64,000 nucleotides of DNA. Source: Coprococcus_C hominis (GTDB lineage: Bacteria > Bacillota > Clostridia > Lachnospirales > Lachnospiraceae). This document shows positions 18,096-26,784 of this stretch, piece after piece; positions within the stretch are counted from its first letter, which is position 1; each line of letters opens with the position of its first letter. The stretch lies in the NCBI RefSeq assembly GCF_020687505.1, contig NZ_JAJEQT010000011.1. One strand, written 5' to 3'. Under the pieces are notes generated by a model, which searched no databases, was not told where the DNA came from, and worked only from the letters and a program-made list of their open reading frames with translations. Made by a program: the position numbers and the translations under genes.

Positions 18096-18666
18096 ACCTT
18101 GTACCTACCTTTCTTTTTCCTATCATTGCCAACACTGCTACAAAGGTTACAGTTCCAATATACACAGTGCCAACAATCACACATGATCTCCAAAGAAATG
18201 CCAGCAAAGAGCCAATCCCTAAAACGAGAAATCCGTTTCGTTTGTTCCGCTTTTTCTGCACTGCGGTCAGTGGCTTATTGGCATGTGCAACCGGACCGAG
18301 TATCGCAAATACACACAGATCTGCGGCGAGCACAATCCAAAGCACGAGTGGTACTTCCGCATATGCTTCCATGTACCGTGAAAGTATCATGACCGCACCC
18401 CAGCCACCATAGCTGACGAGCATGCAGACCAGCGACGTCTCCGCATGATACCCACCGAATGCACTGCGAATCAGGTAAAATGTTCCCAAAAAAAGAGCGG
18501 TCTGTAACAGGTTCTTCGTGACTATCCCAAGCAGAATAAATCCGATTACCTGACACATCTGTTCAAGAAACACTGCGTATCCATATACATAGATATCGTA
18601 GTCCTCTTTCTGGATCACATCTCTTCGCAGCAGATGATCTGTGATTGCATATGCAAGACGTTCCAT
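18082..18666 (-). CDS. agrB: AgrB-family peptide-processing membrane protease
   Basis: Membrane endopeptidase that trims and cyclises the AgrD peptide. The 194-residue protein has about five or six membrane helices. The catalytic pair is visible in RSAFGGYHAETSLVCMLVS, where the His and the Cys seven residues later match the known AgrB active site. The frame can be extended 15 bp upstream to a GTG, but the ATG at 18666 is preceded by AGGAGG at six bases and is preferred. It lies 111 nt after agrC and overlaps agrD by 14 bp. The C-terminus is basic, as is usual. Confidence 0.93.
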   Translation of the reverse strand: MERLAYAITDHLLRRDVIQKEDYDIYVYGYAVFLEQMCQVIGFILLGIVTKNLLQTALFLGTFYLIRSAFGGYHAETSLVCMLVSYGGWGAVMILSRYMEAYAEVPLVLWIVLAADLCVFAILGPVAHANKPLTAVQKKRNKRNGFLVLGIGSLLAFLWRSCVIVGTVYIGTVTFVAVLAMIGKRKVGTRYEED

Positions 18667-18714
18667 GGACTTCCTCCTCACTTCATTTCCTGCTACTACA
18701 ATACCTGATTTTTG

Positions 18715-18755
18715 ACATTTTACAACCTGTCTGGCAAAGTTGGTTGTTTTTTGAG
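18715..18755. promoter_or_regulatory. agrC-agrB gap: inverted repeat and candidate promoter
   Basis: The plus strand reads ACAACC (18722-18727), 14 nt, GGTTGT (18742-18747), then a T-run. On the minus strand it is followed by TTGTAA-16-TATTGT, which could be a weak promoter for agrB-agrD. LytTR regulators such as AgrA usually bind direct repeats, so an operator role for this palindrome is speculative. Confidence 0.3.
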
Positions 18756-18777
18756 CATACTTTTTACTTTTTCGACG

Positions 18778-20055
18778 TTATACGACAATGTTCGAGATGA
18801 AGAACCCGTTTCGTTCTTCCTCATAGAAAGAACCTTCCATATCCCGGATCAGCTTCTTTACACTCTTTCTTCCAAGTCCGTGCAGACTTGCATCTGCCTT
18901 CCGCGTGCGAAGCTCCGGGTTGTTCTCCATAACCGACTGACTGATCCGGTTCCGGACAGTTACCAACAGCAAGCCCGCACTCTCGTAGATCTGCAGCTCA
19001 ATCAGTTTGTCTTCCTCCAGCTCCTCTGCTTCAATCGCATTTTCCAACAGATTCAGCAGTGCAATCGCAAACTCCATCTGTCCTTCCGGCAAATGTGCAC
19101 TGATTTCTGTCCGAAACGTGATCTGTTTCTGCCGGCAGATTCCATCGCAATGATTGAGCACAGCATCTAAGATTTCATCGCCTGTCATATAGACACCTTC
19201 TGGCTGGAGCTTCGTGTTTAAGACGTCCTCCACATATTTCTGTGCTTCTTCCACATTTCCATTCGCAAGCATTTCCTGAAAGAGCGTGAAATAATGGCGC
19301 AGGTCATGCCGGAGCATCCGGTTCTTCTCCTGCAGACGCATCATGCGCTCCATTCCCTCTTTCTGCTCTTCCTGCGACATACGGAGAAGCTGATTTTCCA
19401 TCAGCAGCTTCTGGCTTTTATTTAATTGATAGGTTGCCACGTACACAAACACATTGATCGCCAGAATTCCGACCATCGCGATACCGATCGCAATCTTTCC
19501 CTTTTTGTCAAGATACGGGTAATCCAGCATAATATCTAAGATAATACCGATCAAAATACTGATTACGAACACGACAGCATTCATGACCGGCATCGCGGAT
19601 TTCATCTTCGTTTTCTTCAGGATCACCATGACCAGAAGCGTGCACAGGATCAGATTCAGCTTCGAACCCATGATGTAATGCAGCCGATGTATCGCATCCA
19701 TCTCCCATTCCATGCCATTTGTCCCGCGCACGACATACCCGTAAACTGACGCAAAGATCAGTCCACATGCCATAAGCAGGATATTCCAGATTGCGACATA
19801 GATGATCTTCTCTGAGATTTTTCCATTCGTGCATACAAAACCAAAGAATATGGTAAGTAAAATATAGACAATATTATTCTCCGGACTATCCGGAAATACT
19901 TTCTGCAACACAACATTTGCCACAGGGACGATCAACGCCAGAACGACAAACAACCAGTTCGGCATGCTCTTCTTTTTCCCAAGTATCATCGTCAGAAACA
20001 CGATACCTAATATAGCATCCAATGTATTTGCAAATATTTCAACGAGATTCTCCAT
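18778..20055 (-). CDS. agrC: AgrC-like sensor histidine kinase
   Basis: Receptor kinase for the AgrD-derived peptide. Roughly residues 1-215 contain about six hydrophobic helices forming the sensor. A linker of charged helix (SQEEQKEGMERMMRLQEKN) leads to the kinase core, with the phospho-acceptor His in MLRHDLRHYF, the N-box LLNLLENAIEA and the G-box LHGLGRKSV, all of the HPK10/GHKL type. 425 residues. The start overlaps the end of agrA by 17 bp and uses GGAGAGG inside agrA, indicating translational coupling. No pseudokinase signs. Confidence 0.92.
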   Translation of the reverse strand: MENLVEIFANTLDAILGIVFLTMILGKKKSMPNWLFVVLALIVPVANVVLQKVFPDSPENNIVYILLTIFFGFVCTNGKISEKIIYVAIWNILLMACGLIFASVYGYVVRGTNGMEWEMDAIHRLHYIMGSKLNLILCTLLVMVILKKTKMKSAMPVMNAVVFVISILIGIILDIMLDYPYLDKKGKIAIGIAMVGILAINVFVYVATYQLNKSQKLLMENQLLRMSQEEQKEGMERMMRLQEKNRMLRHDLRHYFTLFQEMLANGNVEEAQKYVEDVLNTKLQPEGVYMTGDEILDAVLNHCDGICRQKQITFRTEISAHLPEGQMEFAIALLNLLENAIEAEELEEDKLIELQIYESAGLLLVTVRNRISQSVMENNPELRTRKADASLHGLGRKSVKKLIRDMEGSFYEEERNGFFISNIVV

Positions 20056-20767
20056 ACCTGATCCTCTCCAATAACATCTTATAATTCTTCATCGTCTCTT
20101 CCTTATAGCTTCCACTGATCGGCAATACAGTTTCATCTCTCAGAATCAGTTCCTTTTTGCCAATCTGCTTGATGTACCGTATGTTTACCACATACGCGAC
20201 ATGCACGCGTATAAAGCCATATTCCCACAGCTCTTTTACGATCTTTGCCATGCTCCCCTTCGAGACGATCGCTTCATCCTCCGTATGATAGATGATCTGA
20301 TGTTTGGCTGCCTCTATGTACATAATCTCTTCCACCGAAGCATCCATCACTTCATTCTTTGCTTTTTCGATCAGAACGTGTCCATCCGTCATCCGCTGTT
20401 TTGACAGATTCATCAATGCCGTATCAATCTTCCACGGTTCCGCCTTCTGAATAAACCGGAATGGTTTGTATTTGAGCATATCATAAACCATCTCGCCCCG
20501 GTTCGTAAAAAATATAATCTGGATTGACGGATACTTTTCCGTCAGTGCACTGGCAATCGCATCACCCGATATATGTGGCATGTCGATATCCAGAAATGCG
20601 ACATCCATCTCATGTTTTTCCGCCATTGCCATTATCTCCGCCGAAGATTTTGGATTCCACAGCGTATAAATACTCACATCGATCTGCTGATCTTTGCCAA
20701 ACTGCTCCACATGCAGTCGGACCATCTGCAGGTCGCGTCTTTCATCATCACATATCAATACATTCAT
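20039..20767 (-). CDS. agrA: AgrA-like LytTR response regulator
   Basis: Receiver plus LytTR DNA-binding protein, presumably phosphorylated by the neighbouring AgrC. The acidic pair is in VLICDDE (residues 3-9), the phospho-acceptor Asp in VAFLDIDMP (about residue 60), and the conserved Lys late in the receiver. The LytTR domain occupies about 135-235, with GFIRVHVAYVVNIRYIKQI. 242 residues, standard. AGGAG precedes the ATG. Order is agrA-agrC-agrB-agrD, regulator first, unlike the staphylococcal BDCA order. The decarboxylase gene ends 37 nt upstream, so agr may be read through from the promoter at 23842. Confidence 0.92.
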   Translation of the reverse strand: MNVLICDDERRDLQMVRLHVEQFGKDQQIDVSIYTLWNPKSSAEIMAMAEKHEMDVAFLDIDMPHISGDAIASALTEKYPSIQIIFFTNRGEMVYDMLKYKPFRFIQKAEPWKIDTALMNLSKQRMTDGHVLIEKAKNEVMDASVEEIMYIEAAKHQIIYHTEDEAIVSKGSMAKIVKELWEYGFIRVHVAYVVNIRYIKQIGKKELILRDETVLPISGSYKEETMKNYKMLLERIRYGESR

Positions 20768-20804
20768 ATCGTTTCTCCTGTCTCATCATTCATCCCCCTG
20801 TTTT

Positions 20805-22142
20805 CTAAATGCCCCGGATATGCAGCCCTGCTGCTTGATATGCGCAAAGCTTCTCCACGGTCTCTGCCGTAATGATCTCCCCGGTATTCACGATGTAACT
20901 TCCGGGCGGATATACATAGATTGGTGCTCTTGCCAGCGTTCCCGCCAGTTTTTGCAATTCCTCCTGCCCGGCACATCGCTCCTTCTCATGATCCCCTTCT
21001 TTCGTCAGAGCGACATCGCACATCTGCAGTGTCCGGTATAACTGTTCAAAATCTTCCTGCCCGTCCCGCACCGTCGAGATCAGTACCACATGTTTTCTGC
21101 CTGCCATCTCACAGACGACATCCCCTTTATCCGCAAGCATCGCAAGCAGCTCCGGTCCCGGCACAGCTGCATAATATACAAGCCGTGTCTCGTCATATCC
21201 ATATGCACCTGCTGCACATACGGCTTCTTTCTCTATCATTGTGATCTGCGGAAGCTTCGCACAATTCTCCCGGAATTCCCGCAGATTGTTTTCATATTCC
21301 GTAAAATCATGGTCTGCCATATAGCAGATTGCCGCTTCCATATTCATCATGAAAATATACGACGGCGAAGAACTTAAGAATATCTCCAATGCCTGCTCCA
21401 CCGGTTTCACCAGTTCTTCTGTACAGACATGAATCACCGCTGTCTGCGTCATCGCTGGAAGTGTCTTGTGCAGACTCTGTACAACGACATCGGCACCCAT
21501 GCGGATCGCAGAATATTCCGGTTTTAAAAATGGCAGATGTGCCCCATGTGCTTCGTCCACGATCACCCGAACATGATGTGCATGTGCCACACGTGCAATC
21601 TGCGCAATGTCGGATATGACGCCCTCGTATGTCGGCGATGTCACTACAACCGCCGCGATCTCCGGATGAGACTCACACAGCCTTTCAACATCATCGGCAT
21701 CGACATACCCATCAATAAATGATGTAAATGCAAAGGCATCTTCTGCCTCTTTCTTCCATGTCGGCTCCACATAAATCGTCTGTCGCTGCAGCATCGCCGC
21801 CGCATTGTAGACCGATTTGTGGCAGTTTTTTGCAATCAGGATCGCATCGCCCGGCTTCGTGCATGCCGCGATTGCCGTAAAAATCCCTCCCGTCGCACCA
21901 TTTACCACGTAATACGTGCCACAGGTCTGGTAGATTTCCTTCAGCATGGCAAGTGAATCCCCGATAAATCCCTCCGGCAGATACAGATCATCTGTCCCCG
22001 GCACCTCCGTCACATCCCATGCGAGAAATGCGTCCTGAAAATTTCCATAGCAGGCTTTCCGCTTATGCCCCGGCATATGCCACACCGCATGCGCATCACT
22101 CAGATATTCACTTAGCCCATCCTTGATCCATTGTTTATGCAT
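20805..22142 (-). CDS. Orn/Lys/Arg decarboxylase-type PLP enzyme
   Basis: Fold-type I PLP enzyme of the ornithine/lysine/arginine decarboxylase group; the substrate is uncertain, with lysine, arginine or ornithine possible. The short 445-residue form resembles the SpeA/Cad-like proteins of Firmicutes. Residues 22-28 (HMPGHKR) carry the family's PGHK signature, VDEAHGAH (196-203) holds the PLP-ring Asp and His, and SLHKTLPAMTQTA (223-235) the Schiff-base Lys226. The start at 22142 falls one nucleotide after the upstream stop, so translation is coupled; an upstream in-frame start would overlap that gene by about 30 bp. Product: a polyamine or its precursor. Confidence 0.88.
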   Translation of the reverse strand: MHKQWIKDGLSEYLSDAHAVWHMPGHKRKACYGNFQDAFLAWDVTEVPGTDDLYLPEGFIGDSLAMLKEIYQTCGTYYVVNGATGGIFTAIAACTKPGDAILIAKNCHKSVYNAAAMLQRQTIYVEPTWKKEAEDAFAFTSFIDGYVDADDVERLCESHPEIAAVVVTSPTYEGVISDIAQIARVAHAHHVRVIVDEAHGAHLPFLKPEYSAIRMGADVVVQSLHKTLPAMTQTAVIHVCTEELVKPVEQALEIFLSSSPSYIFMMNMEAAICYMADHDFTEYENNLREFRENCAKLPQITMIEKEAVCAAGAYGYDETRLVYYAAVPGPELLAMLADKGDVVCEMAGRKHVVLISTVRDGQEDFEQLYRTLQMCDVALTKEGDHEKERCAGQEELQKLAGTLARAPIYVYPPGSYIVNTGEIITAETVEKLCAYQAAGLHIRGI

Positions 22143-22143
22143 G

Positions 22144-23796
22144 TTATTCCAGCGTCTCTGACTGCACATCCGCAAGCGTGAGCTTCGTCAGATCTTCCTC
22201 TTTAAAATTATTCTCCGCGATCAGGCGGTTAGCCTGATTGTGAATCACGCGATCCAGATAATTACGCACCGAACGCGCATTACCGAAATTCTCCGGCGGA
22301 CATGCAAGTATCCTAGTAAATGTATCCTGCACATACTGCACCGCGTCGTCCGTCAATGTATAATCGAGTGATTTTGCCCGGTTGGTCATGATCTCCAACA
22401 ACTCTGCCGCATCATAATTCGGAAATTCAATCGTCCGGTTGAAACGGGAACGAAGTCCCGGATTTGCATCCAAGAAATCCTGCATCTCATCATGATATCC
22501 TGCCGCAATGACGATCAGATCTTCCCGGTTATCTTCCATCGCTTTATTCAGGATGTCGATTGCCTCCTGTCCGAAATCACCCTGCTGTCCATTTGCAAGG
22601 GCATACGCCTCATCAATAAATAAGATGCCACCCTTGGCTTTCTCGATTACTTCCGTAACCTTCTCACTCGTCTGTCCCATATATCCAGCGACCAGACCAG
22701 ACCGGTCTACCTCCACCAGATGTCCTTTGGAAAGCACGCCCAGCCCATGATAGATCTTCGCAAGGATTCTTGCCACGGTCGTCTTACCAGTTCCGGGATT
22801 GCCAAGGAACACCATGTGATTTGTAACCGGCGGCGTCTGCAATCCATTCTCCTGACGGATCTTACAGATCTTCAACAGATTGATCATATTGTTGATCTCC
22901 GTCTTCACGCTCTGCATGCCGGTCAGCTCGTTCAACTGCTTAAGTAATGCCTGTATATCCATCTCCGTATTAAATTCTTTTTTACGCTCTTTCTGATCCG
23001 GCAGCGTCTGTGCATCCGGTTGTTCCACCCGCATACGGAATGGCTTTCCAGTTTCTTCTGTATCTGCTGCCCGTACATACTCCGGTGTGTCCATATCTCT
23101 CCGGCTGTCTGTATCACTTACTGCCGGCGAATCTTCCTCCTTACGCTCCGGTGTAGAGATCTTCGTCCGCCGCATCTCAAGCGTATCGGACCAATACGAA
23201 TAATCCGGCTTATCCTCCTGCTTAACCTTGCTTCCGGGCTTAAATGCGATCGTCGGCTTGTAATCCTCCATATCCCCACGTACACGATTGATTTCCTCTG
23301 TGATCAATTCAATATACGAGGACAATGCCTGAACCTCTGATGACGCAACCTCCTCGTTGCATGCAATCAGATCATTTCCAATATAATTAAAGGTTGTAAC
23401 ATACAACTGTAACAGATCATAATAACCGTCTGATATCTCCCCGGTTTCTGCTCCGATATTTGAGCGCACAAACGAATTTAACGACCGTGGCGCATGATCC
23501 CGGATGCTCTCACTCCGAAGTCCCCAACGGTCTGCATAATCACGGATCATCTTCTCATCAAACTGTGTTCCGAATAACAGATTGATATATTTGATTTCTT
23601 CTTTGTTGACGGAACCATCCGAATATGCGAGATATATCAGGAAATGCAGCATATCTGTACGGAAGGTATGTGCCAGATCCATCCGTCCATTTGTCCGTAC
23701 ATAATCCGCACGCCCGATACTCTGTGCCCGACGCATACATAGATCAAACATGCGTCGACTATTATCTTTCACTTTTACGGTATGAAAACTCCACAT
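22144..23796 (-). CDS. SpoVK/CbbX-type AAA+ ATPase with TerB-like N-terminus
   Basis: 550 residues. The N-terminal ~180 include HFLIYLAYSDGSVNKEEIKY (51-70), similar to the acidic DGxVxxxE turn of TerB-like helical domains. About 180-275 is a charged linker, and the AAA+ module follows: Walker A GNPGTGKT (332-339), Walker B GGILFIDEAYAL (389-400), and the pore/arginine-finger region NPGLRSRFNRTIEF. The AAA part is of the SpoVK/CbbX type, usually a remodeller of a specific partner. The frame extends 32 codons further upstream, but AAGGA lies seven bases before the ATG at 23796 and the -10 hexamer would otherwise be inside the gene. Its role next to the decarboxylase and agr is unknown. Confidence 0.85.
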   Translation of the reverse strand: MWSFHTVKVKDNSRRMFDLCMRRAQSIGRADYVRTNGRMDLAHTFRTDMLHFLIYLAYSDGSVNKEEIKYINLLFGTQFDEKMIRDYADRWGLRSESIRDHAPRSLNSFVRSNIGAETGEISDGYYDLLQLYVTTFNYIGNDLIACNEEVASSEVQALSSYIELITEEINRVRGDMEDYKPTIAFKPGSKVKQEDKPDYSYWSDTLEMRRTKISTPERKEEDSPAVSDTDSRRDMDTPEYVRAADTEETGKPFRMRVEQPDAQTLPDQKERKKEFNTEMDIQALLKQLNELTGMQSVKTEINNMINLLKICKIRQENGLQTPPVTNHMVFLGNPGTGKTTVARILAKIYHGLGVLSKGHLVEVDRSGLVAGYMGQTSEKVTEVIEKAKGGILFIDEAYALANGQQGDFGQEAIDILNKAMEDNREDLIVIAAGYHDEMQDFLDANPGLRSRFNRTIEFPNYDAAELLEIMTNRAKSLDYTLTDDAVQYVQDTFTRILACPPENFGNARSVRNYLDRVIHNQANRLIAENNFKEEDLTKLTLADVQSETLE

Positions 23797-23841
23797 TTCT
23801 ACATCCTTACCCTCTCTGTCAATTTCACCATACTTATCTAT

Positions 23842-23870
23842 ATTATACGCACAGATTCTTTTCTCTGCAA
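23842..23870 (-). promoter_or_regulatory. Promoter for AAA+/decarboxylase/(agr)
   Basis: Minus strand: -35 TTGCAG (23865-23870), 17-bp spacer, -10 TATAAT (23842-23847). It sits directly after a terminator. Confidence 0.85.
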
Positions 23871-23871
23871 G

Positions 23872-23900
23872 AAAAAAGAGGCTGCCAAGCAACCTCTTTT
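23872..23900 (-). terminator. Terminator upstream of the AAA+ promoter
   Basis: Minus strand AAAAGAGG / CCTCTTTT stem with an 11-nt loop, running into six T then C. It insulates the AAA+ promoter from transcripts arriving from maf. Confidence 0.75.
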
Positions 23901-24239
23901 CGTAACCACCTTGGATGATATTCCCTTATGTAACACCCTCTCTTTTGTCACATAAGGAAATACCACTGCTACACGTAACAAGACCTTCACATAACTTCGA
24001 GCTCTGATGCTCACGTGTATATTACAACATCACACTCCGTATCCCTTCCCCCTGTACGAAGCTATGACGCTGATATGCAAAAATCAAGCAACAACCCAAC
24101 TTGTTGCTACATGTATTAGTGTAGCACTTTTAAATATTTTTTCAATGGCAAAATAGACAAATTTTATCTCTGTTTTTAGTCATAATGACAGTTTTTTCGT
24201 CTAATTTCTTTATTTCCGTTTATTTTCATTCAGTTTCAA
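23901..24239. other. 340-bp non-coding gap with several hairpins
   Basis: It holds an inverted repeat CCTTATGT/ACATAAGG (23924-23957, 18-nt loop) and a perfect hairpin AGCAACAA-CCCAAC-TTGTTGCT (24087-24108). On the minus strand the latter is followed by TGATTTTTG and is a reasonable terminator for maf. No gene is seen. Confidence 0.6.
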
Positions 24240-24905
24240 TCACATTTTTATTGTGAGATTTATTAATTTCTCACGCAAAACGTGATAAATTTTTGACAAC
24301 GGCAATCCAACCACGTTCAGGTAATCGCCTTCGATGCCCTGGATATACTTCGCGGCTCCGCTCTGGATACCATAGGCACCTGCCTTGTCCATACAGTCAC
24401 CCGTAGCGACATAGTTGTCAATTTCTTCCTCCGTCATCGGATAAAATGTCACCTTCGTATGACAGTGGAAGGTATTTCCATGTATCTCTTCCTGCGTATC
24501 GGAATCTGTCCACAGAATACACACACCGGTGAATACATCATGCGTCCGCCCGGACAATCGTGCGAGCATCTGCTTCGCCTCATCCTCTGTCTTTGGTTTT
24601 CCAAGCACACATCCATCGACAGCAACGACAGTATCCGCACCGATCACCGTGATTTCTTCCACGGAATCTGCTGCCTGATTATCTGTCGTTGATTTTTCCA
24701 TATTCTTACTGCAGTTTCTGCGGTACACATCTTCCGCTTTCACACGCGCCAGTTTTTCAACCAGCTCCTGCGGTGTCAGATTCTCCAATTCTTCTGGTGG
24801 AATCTGTTCCTCTGCCGAAGATACGCACACTTCATATTCATATCCACCCAGCGACAGAATCTCCTGTCTGCGTGGAGACTGTGATGCTAAAATGATTTTC
24901 TCCAT
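24240..24905 (-). CDS. maf: Maf-family nucleoside triphosphate pyrophosphatase
   Basis: House-cleaning pyrophosphatase for non-canonical nucleotides, historically called septum-formation inhibitor. The N-terminal signature IILASQSPRRQEILSLGGYE, the catalytic-base block VIGADTVVAVDGCVLGKPKT and LSGRTHDVFTGV are all present, and the C-terminal IEGDYLNVVGLPLSKIYHVL closes the domain. At 221 residues it is about 25 longer than typical because of an insertion near 72-88 (SKNMEKSTTDNQAADSVE). GGGGAG precedes the ATG. It lies 25 nt downstream of the J-domain gene, so the two are probably co-transcribed. Confidence 0.93.
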   Translation of the reverse strand: MEKIILASQSPRRQEILSLGGYEYEVCVSSAEEQIPPEELENLTPQELVEKLARVKAEDVYRRNCSKNMEKSTTDNQAADSVEEITVIGADTVVAVDGCVLGKPKTEDEAKQMLARLSGRTHDVFTGVCILWTDSDTQEEIHGNTFHCHTKVTFYPMTEEEIDNYVATGDCMDKAGAYGIQSGAAKYIQGIEGDYLNVVGLPLSKIYHVLREKLINLTIKM

Positions 24906-24930
24906 TGGTTCTCCCCTTTAAATTTCATTA

Positions 24931-25575
24931 TCAACAAGGCGTGCAGCAATTACAGAGCAAATTTAACAGGCACATATCCATGCACCAGTTATCGGAACGC
25001 ACATCCGGCATTCCATATCCCATGCCACGCTGCACATACCAGTTGCTGCCACCCTGCATACGCTGCTTCATCTGTTTGTATTCCATGTTGTTCGGCTCCA
25101 TCGCGATTGCACGATCGATATGTTCCATCGCTGTTGCCTGATTGCCAGCACCTAAGTTCGCAGCCGCACTCAGATAATACCATCTGCCCGTCCGGTCGTC
25201 TATATCCTCCAGCGTGCGAAGTGCCTCTGTAAACATCCGGTTCATAATAAAATTCTGTGCCGCGGCCAGATGGGACTCATCCTGACTCATGCCACCACCT
25301 TCATTTCTGGCACGACGGAATGCATCCGCTCCAAATCCGCCGAATCCATCGAACCCGCCATAGCTGTTGCTACCATACGAGGAACCTGTATTTCCGTCCA
25401 TGATGCTCTTATATGCCGCCTGCACTTCCTTGAATTTTTCTTCTGCCTGCGCTGCGTTTGGGTTGTTGATATTTGCATCCGGGTGGTATTTCCGGCTCAG
25501 ATTTCGATATGCTTTTTTCACTTCTTCTTCCGAGGCACCATGTGGAAGCCCCAGAACTTCATAAGGATCTTTCAT
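24931..25575 (-). CDS. J-domain protein (DnaJ-like)
   Basis: Co-chaperone-like protein of 214 residues. Residues 1-66 are a J domain beginning MKDPYEVLGLPHGASEEEV, with the HPD tripeptide in RKYHPDANINNP. A Gly/Ser-rich linker follows (GSSYGSNSYGGFDGFGGFG). The C-terminal half reads as helical repeats (AAAQNFIMNRMFTEALRTLE...), TPR-like, ending in a Cys-rich tail NLLCNCCTPC. It lacks the zinc-finger and client domains of DnaJ itself, so it should recruit DnaK to a special client. The start at 25575 is preferred over one 15 codons upstream because AAAGGA lies just before it. The inverted-repeat element at 25622 sits in its upstream region. Confidence 0.9.
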   Translation of the reverse strand: MKDPYEVLGLPHGASEEEVKKAYRNLSRKYHPDANINNPNAAQAEEKFKEVQAAYKSIMDGNTGSSYGSNSYGGFDGFGGFGADAFRRARNEGGGMSQDESHLAAAQNFIMNRMFTEALRTLEDIDDRTGRWYYLSAAANLGAGNQATAMEHIDRAIAMEPNNMEYKQMKQRMQGGSNWYVQRGMGYGMPDVRSDNWCMDMCLLNLLCNCCTPC

Positions 25576-25621
25576 GCTAATTCCTTTCTTTCTCCCATAA
25601 TTACGAAACAACCAATTCATA

Positions 25622-25866
25622 GTAAACGTATATTTCCATATCTATTCATTCTATATACAATGTATTGAAACTAAGAAGTTCTAAATATTCTGATTTACGT
25701 GCTCATATTTTACGCCACCGTCGCCAATTCGCCGTCCCTGGCTCACTGGCGACTTGTTTGAACATCGTGTTCAAACATGGCTGGTGTTCTTGCAGAATAT
25801 TAAGAACTTCTAAGTCTCAAACATATCGTATATATTCATGAATAAATATGGAAATATACGATTTAC
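25622..25866. repeat. Long inverted-repeat element, family A copy 1 (MITE-like)
   Basis: About 245 bp with imperfect terminal inverted repeats of roughly 75-85 bp. GTAAACGTATATTTCCATAT on the left is mirrored by the end at 25866, and CTAAGAAGTTCTAAATATTCTG-like DNA is mirrored near 25794-25815. The centre has a stem GTCGCCA/TGGCGAC and a perfect 10-bp hairpin TGTTTGAACA-TCG-TGTTCAAACA (25755-25777). A second copy is at 46411-46651. It contains no coding frame. Confidence 0.88.
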
Positions 25867-25886
25867 CATTGAAACTTGTTTCGCAA

Positions 25887-26738
25887 TTATTGTTTACCGT
25901 TTTCTGTGTCATTTTGTTTCGTCATAAACCTTACCCAGATCCCGGAATAGATAATGTTGCGGAGGATGGCTGTCTCTTCGACGATTGGCAGGCATTCATA
26001 GATTTTCGCCATATCGGTGGCGATCATCATAAGGATTTCCTTCACGTAACAGTCGAACTGCTCTTTCGATAATTTATGGTATAACTCCTTCAAGGGATTG
26101 AACCGGTTCTTCTCGATATCCTCCTGCACATCATCATATGCGTCGAGAATATAAATGAATTTGCCAAGCTGGTAACCGAGTCTCCGCAGTTCCTCCGACC
26201 AGTCAATCCCGCGTGTCGACTTATATGCAAGGATCTCTGCCATGATATCACCAAAGGTTCCGGCAAGCAAATCCAGGTTCGTCACATTCTTTCTCTCACA
26301 GGCAGATAATGTCCGCAGAGATTCCCGGATCTTCGCCAGCTTCTCCGGATAGACCTGACCGATCTTGCGCACACGCTTCCGTATAAAACTGCTGTAACAA
26401 AGTCTGGTAAATTTGCGGTCATCCTCCCAGTCATCAAGGCATTTGTAATAGGTCAGAATAAGATTCATATCCGCGATATACTGTATGACCTCATTCTCCA
26501 GATATTTTTTCTTCCCAACCGGATGCACCATGCACGTTGCTTCCTTCATCTTCGTATCCGGTTCATATAAAGCGGTCAGAAGCACCGCGGCAAACGTCGA
26601 ATCATACGTAAGTGACATCTGTCCCATCGCACCGTCCGTATTTCGGAGTGCATGGCAGACGCCGCAATAATACATGCGATACCGCTCATAATCTTTGACT
26701 TTCATTTCCGGCTTGTTCACCGTCACATATCCAAACAT
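25887..26738 (-). CDS. DUF5685-type protein
   Basis: 283 residues, function unknown; the N-terminus MFGYVTVNKPEMKVKDYERY and YYCGVCHALRN are what I associate with DUF5685. Cys25, Cys28, His29, Cys69 and His72 could form a metal site. Two Asp-rich segments, LDDWEDD (101-107) and LDAYDDVQEDIEKNRFNP (199-215), lie about 95 residues apart in an otherwise helical protein. That resembles the paired Asp motifs of trans-prenyl-diphosphate and squalene/phytoene synthase folds. I infer a possible isoprenoid-synthase-like fold, not a demonstrated activity. It lies between the J-domain gene and a zinc-ribbon membrane protein on the same strand. Confidence 0.75.
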   Translation of the reverse strand: MFGYVTVNKPEMKVKDYERYRMYYCGVCHALRNTDGAMGQMSLTYDSTFAAVLLTALYEPDTKMKEATCMVHPVGKKKYLENEVIQYIADMNLILTYYKCLDDWEDDRKFTRLCYSSFIRKRVRKIGQVYPEKLAKIRESLRTLSACERKNVTNLDLLAGTFGDIMAEILAYKSTRGIDWSEELRRLGYQLGKFIYILDAYDDVQEDIEKNRFNPLKELYHKLSKEQFDCYVKEILMMIATDMAKIYECLPIVEETAILRNIIYSGIWVRFMTKQNDTENGKQ

Positions 26739-26784
26739 CGTTCCACCTCCGAGTTAAACGGCTTTCTTATTTCTATTTTATACA

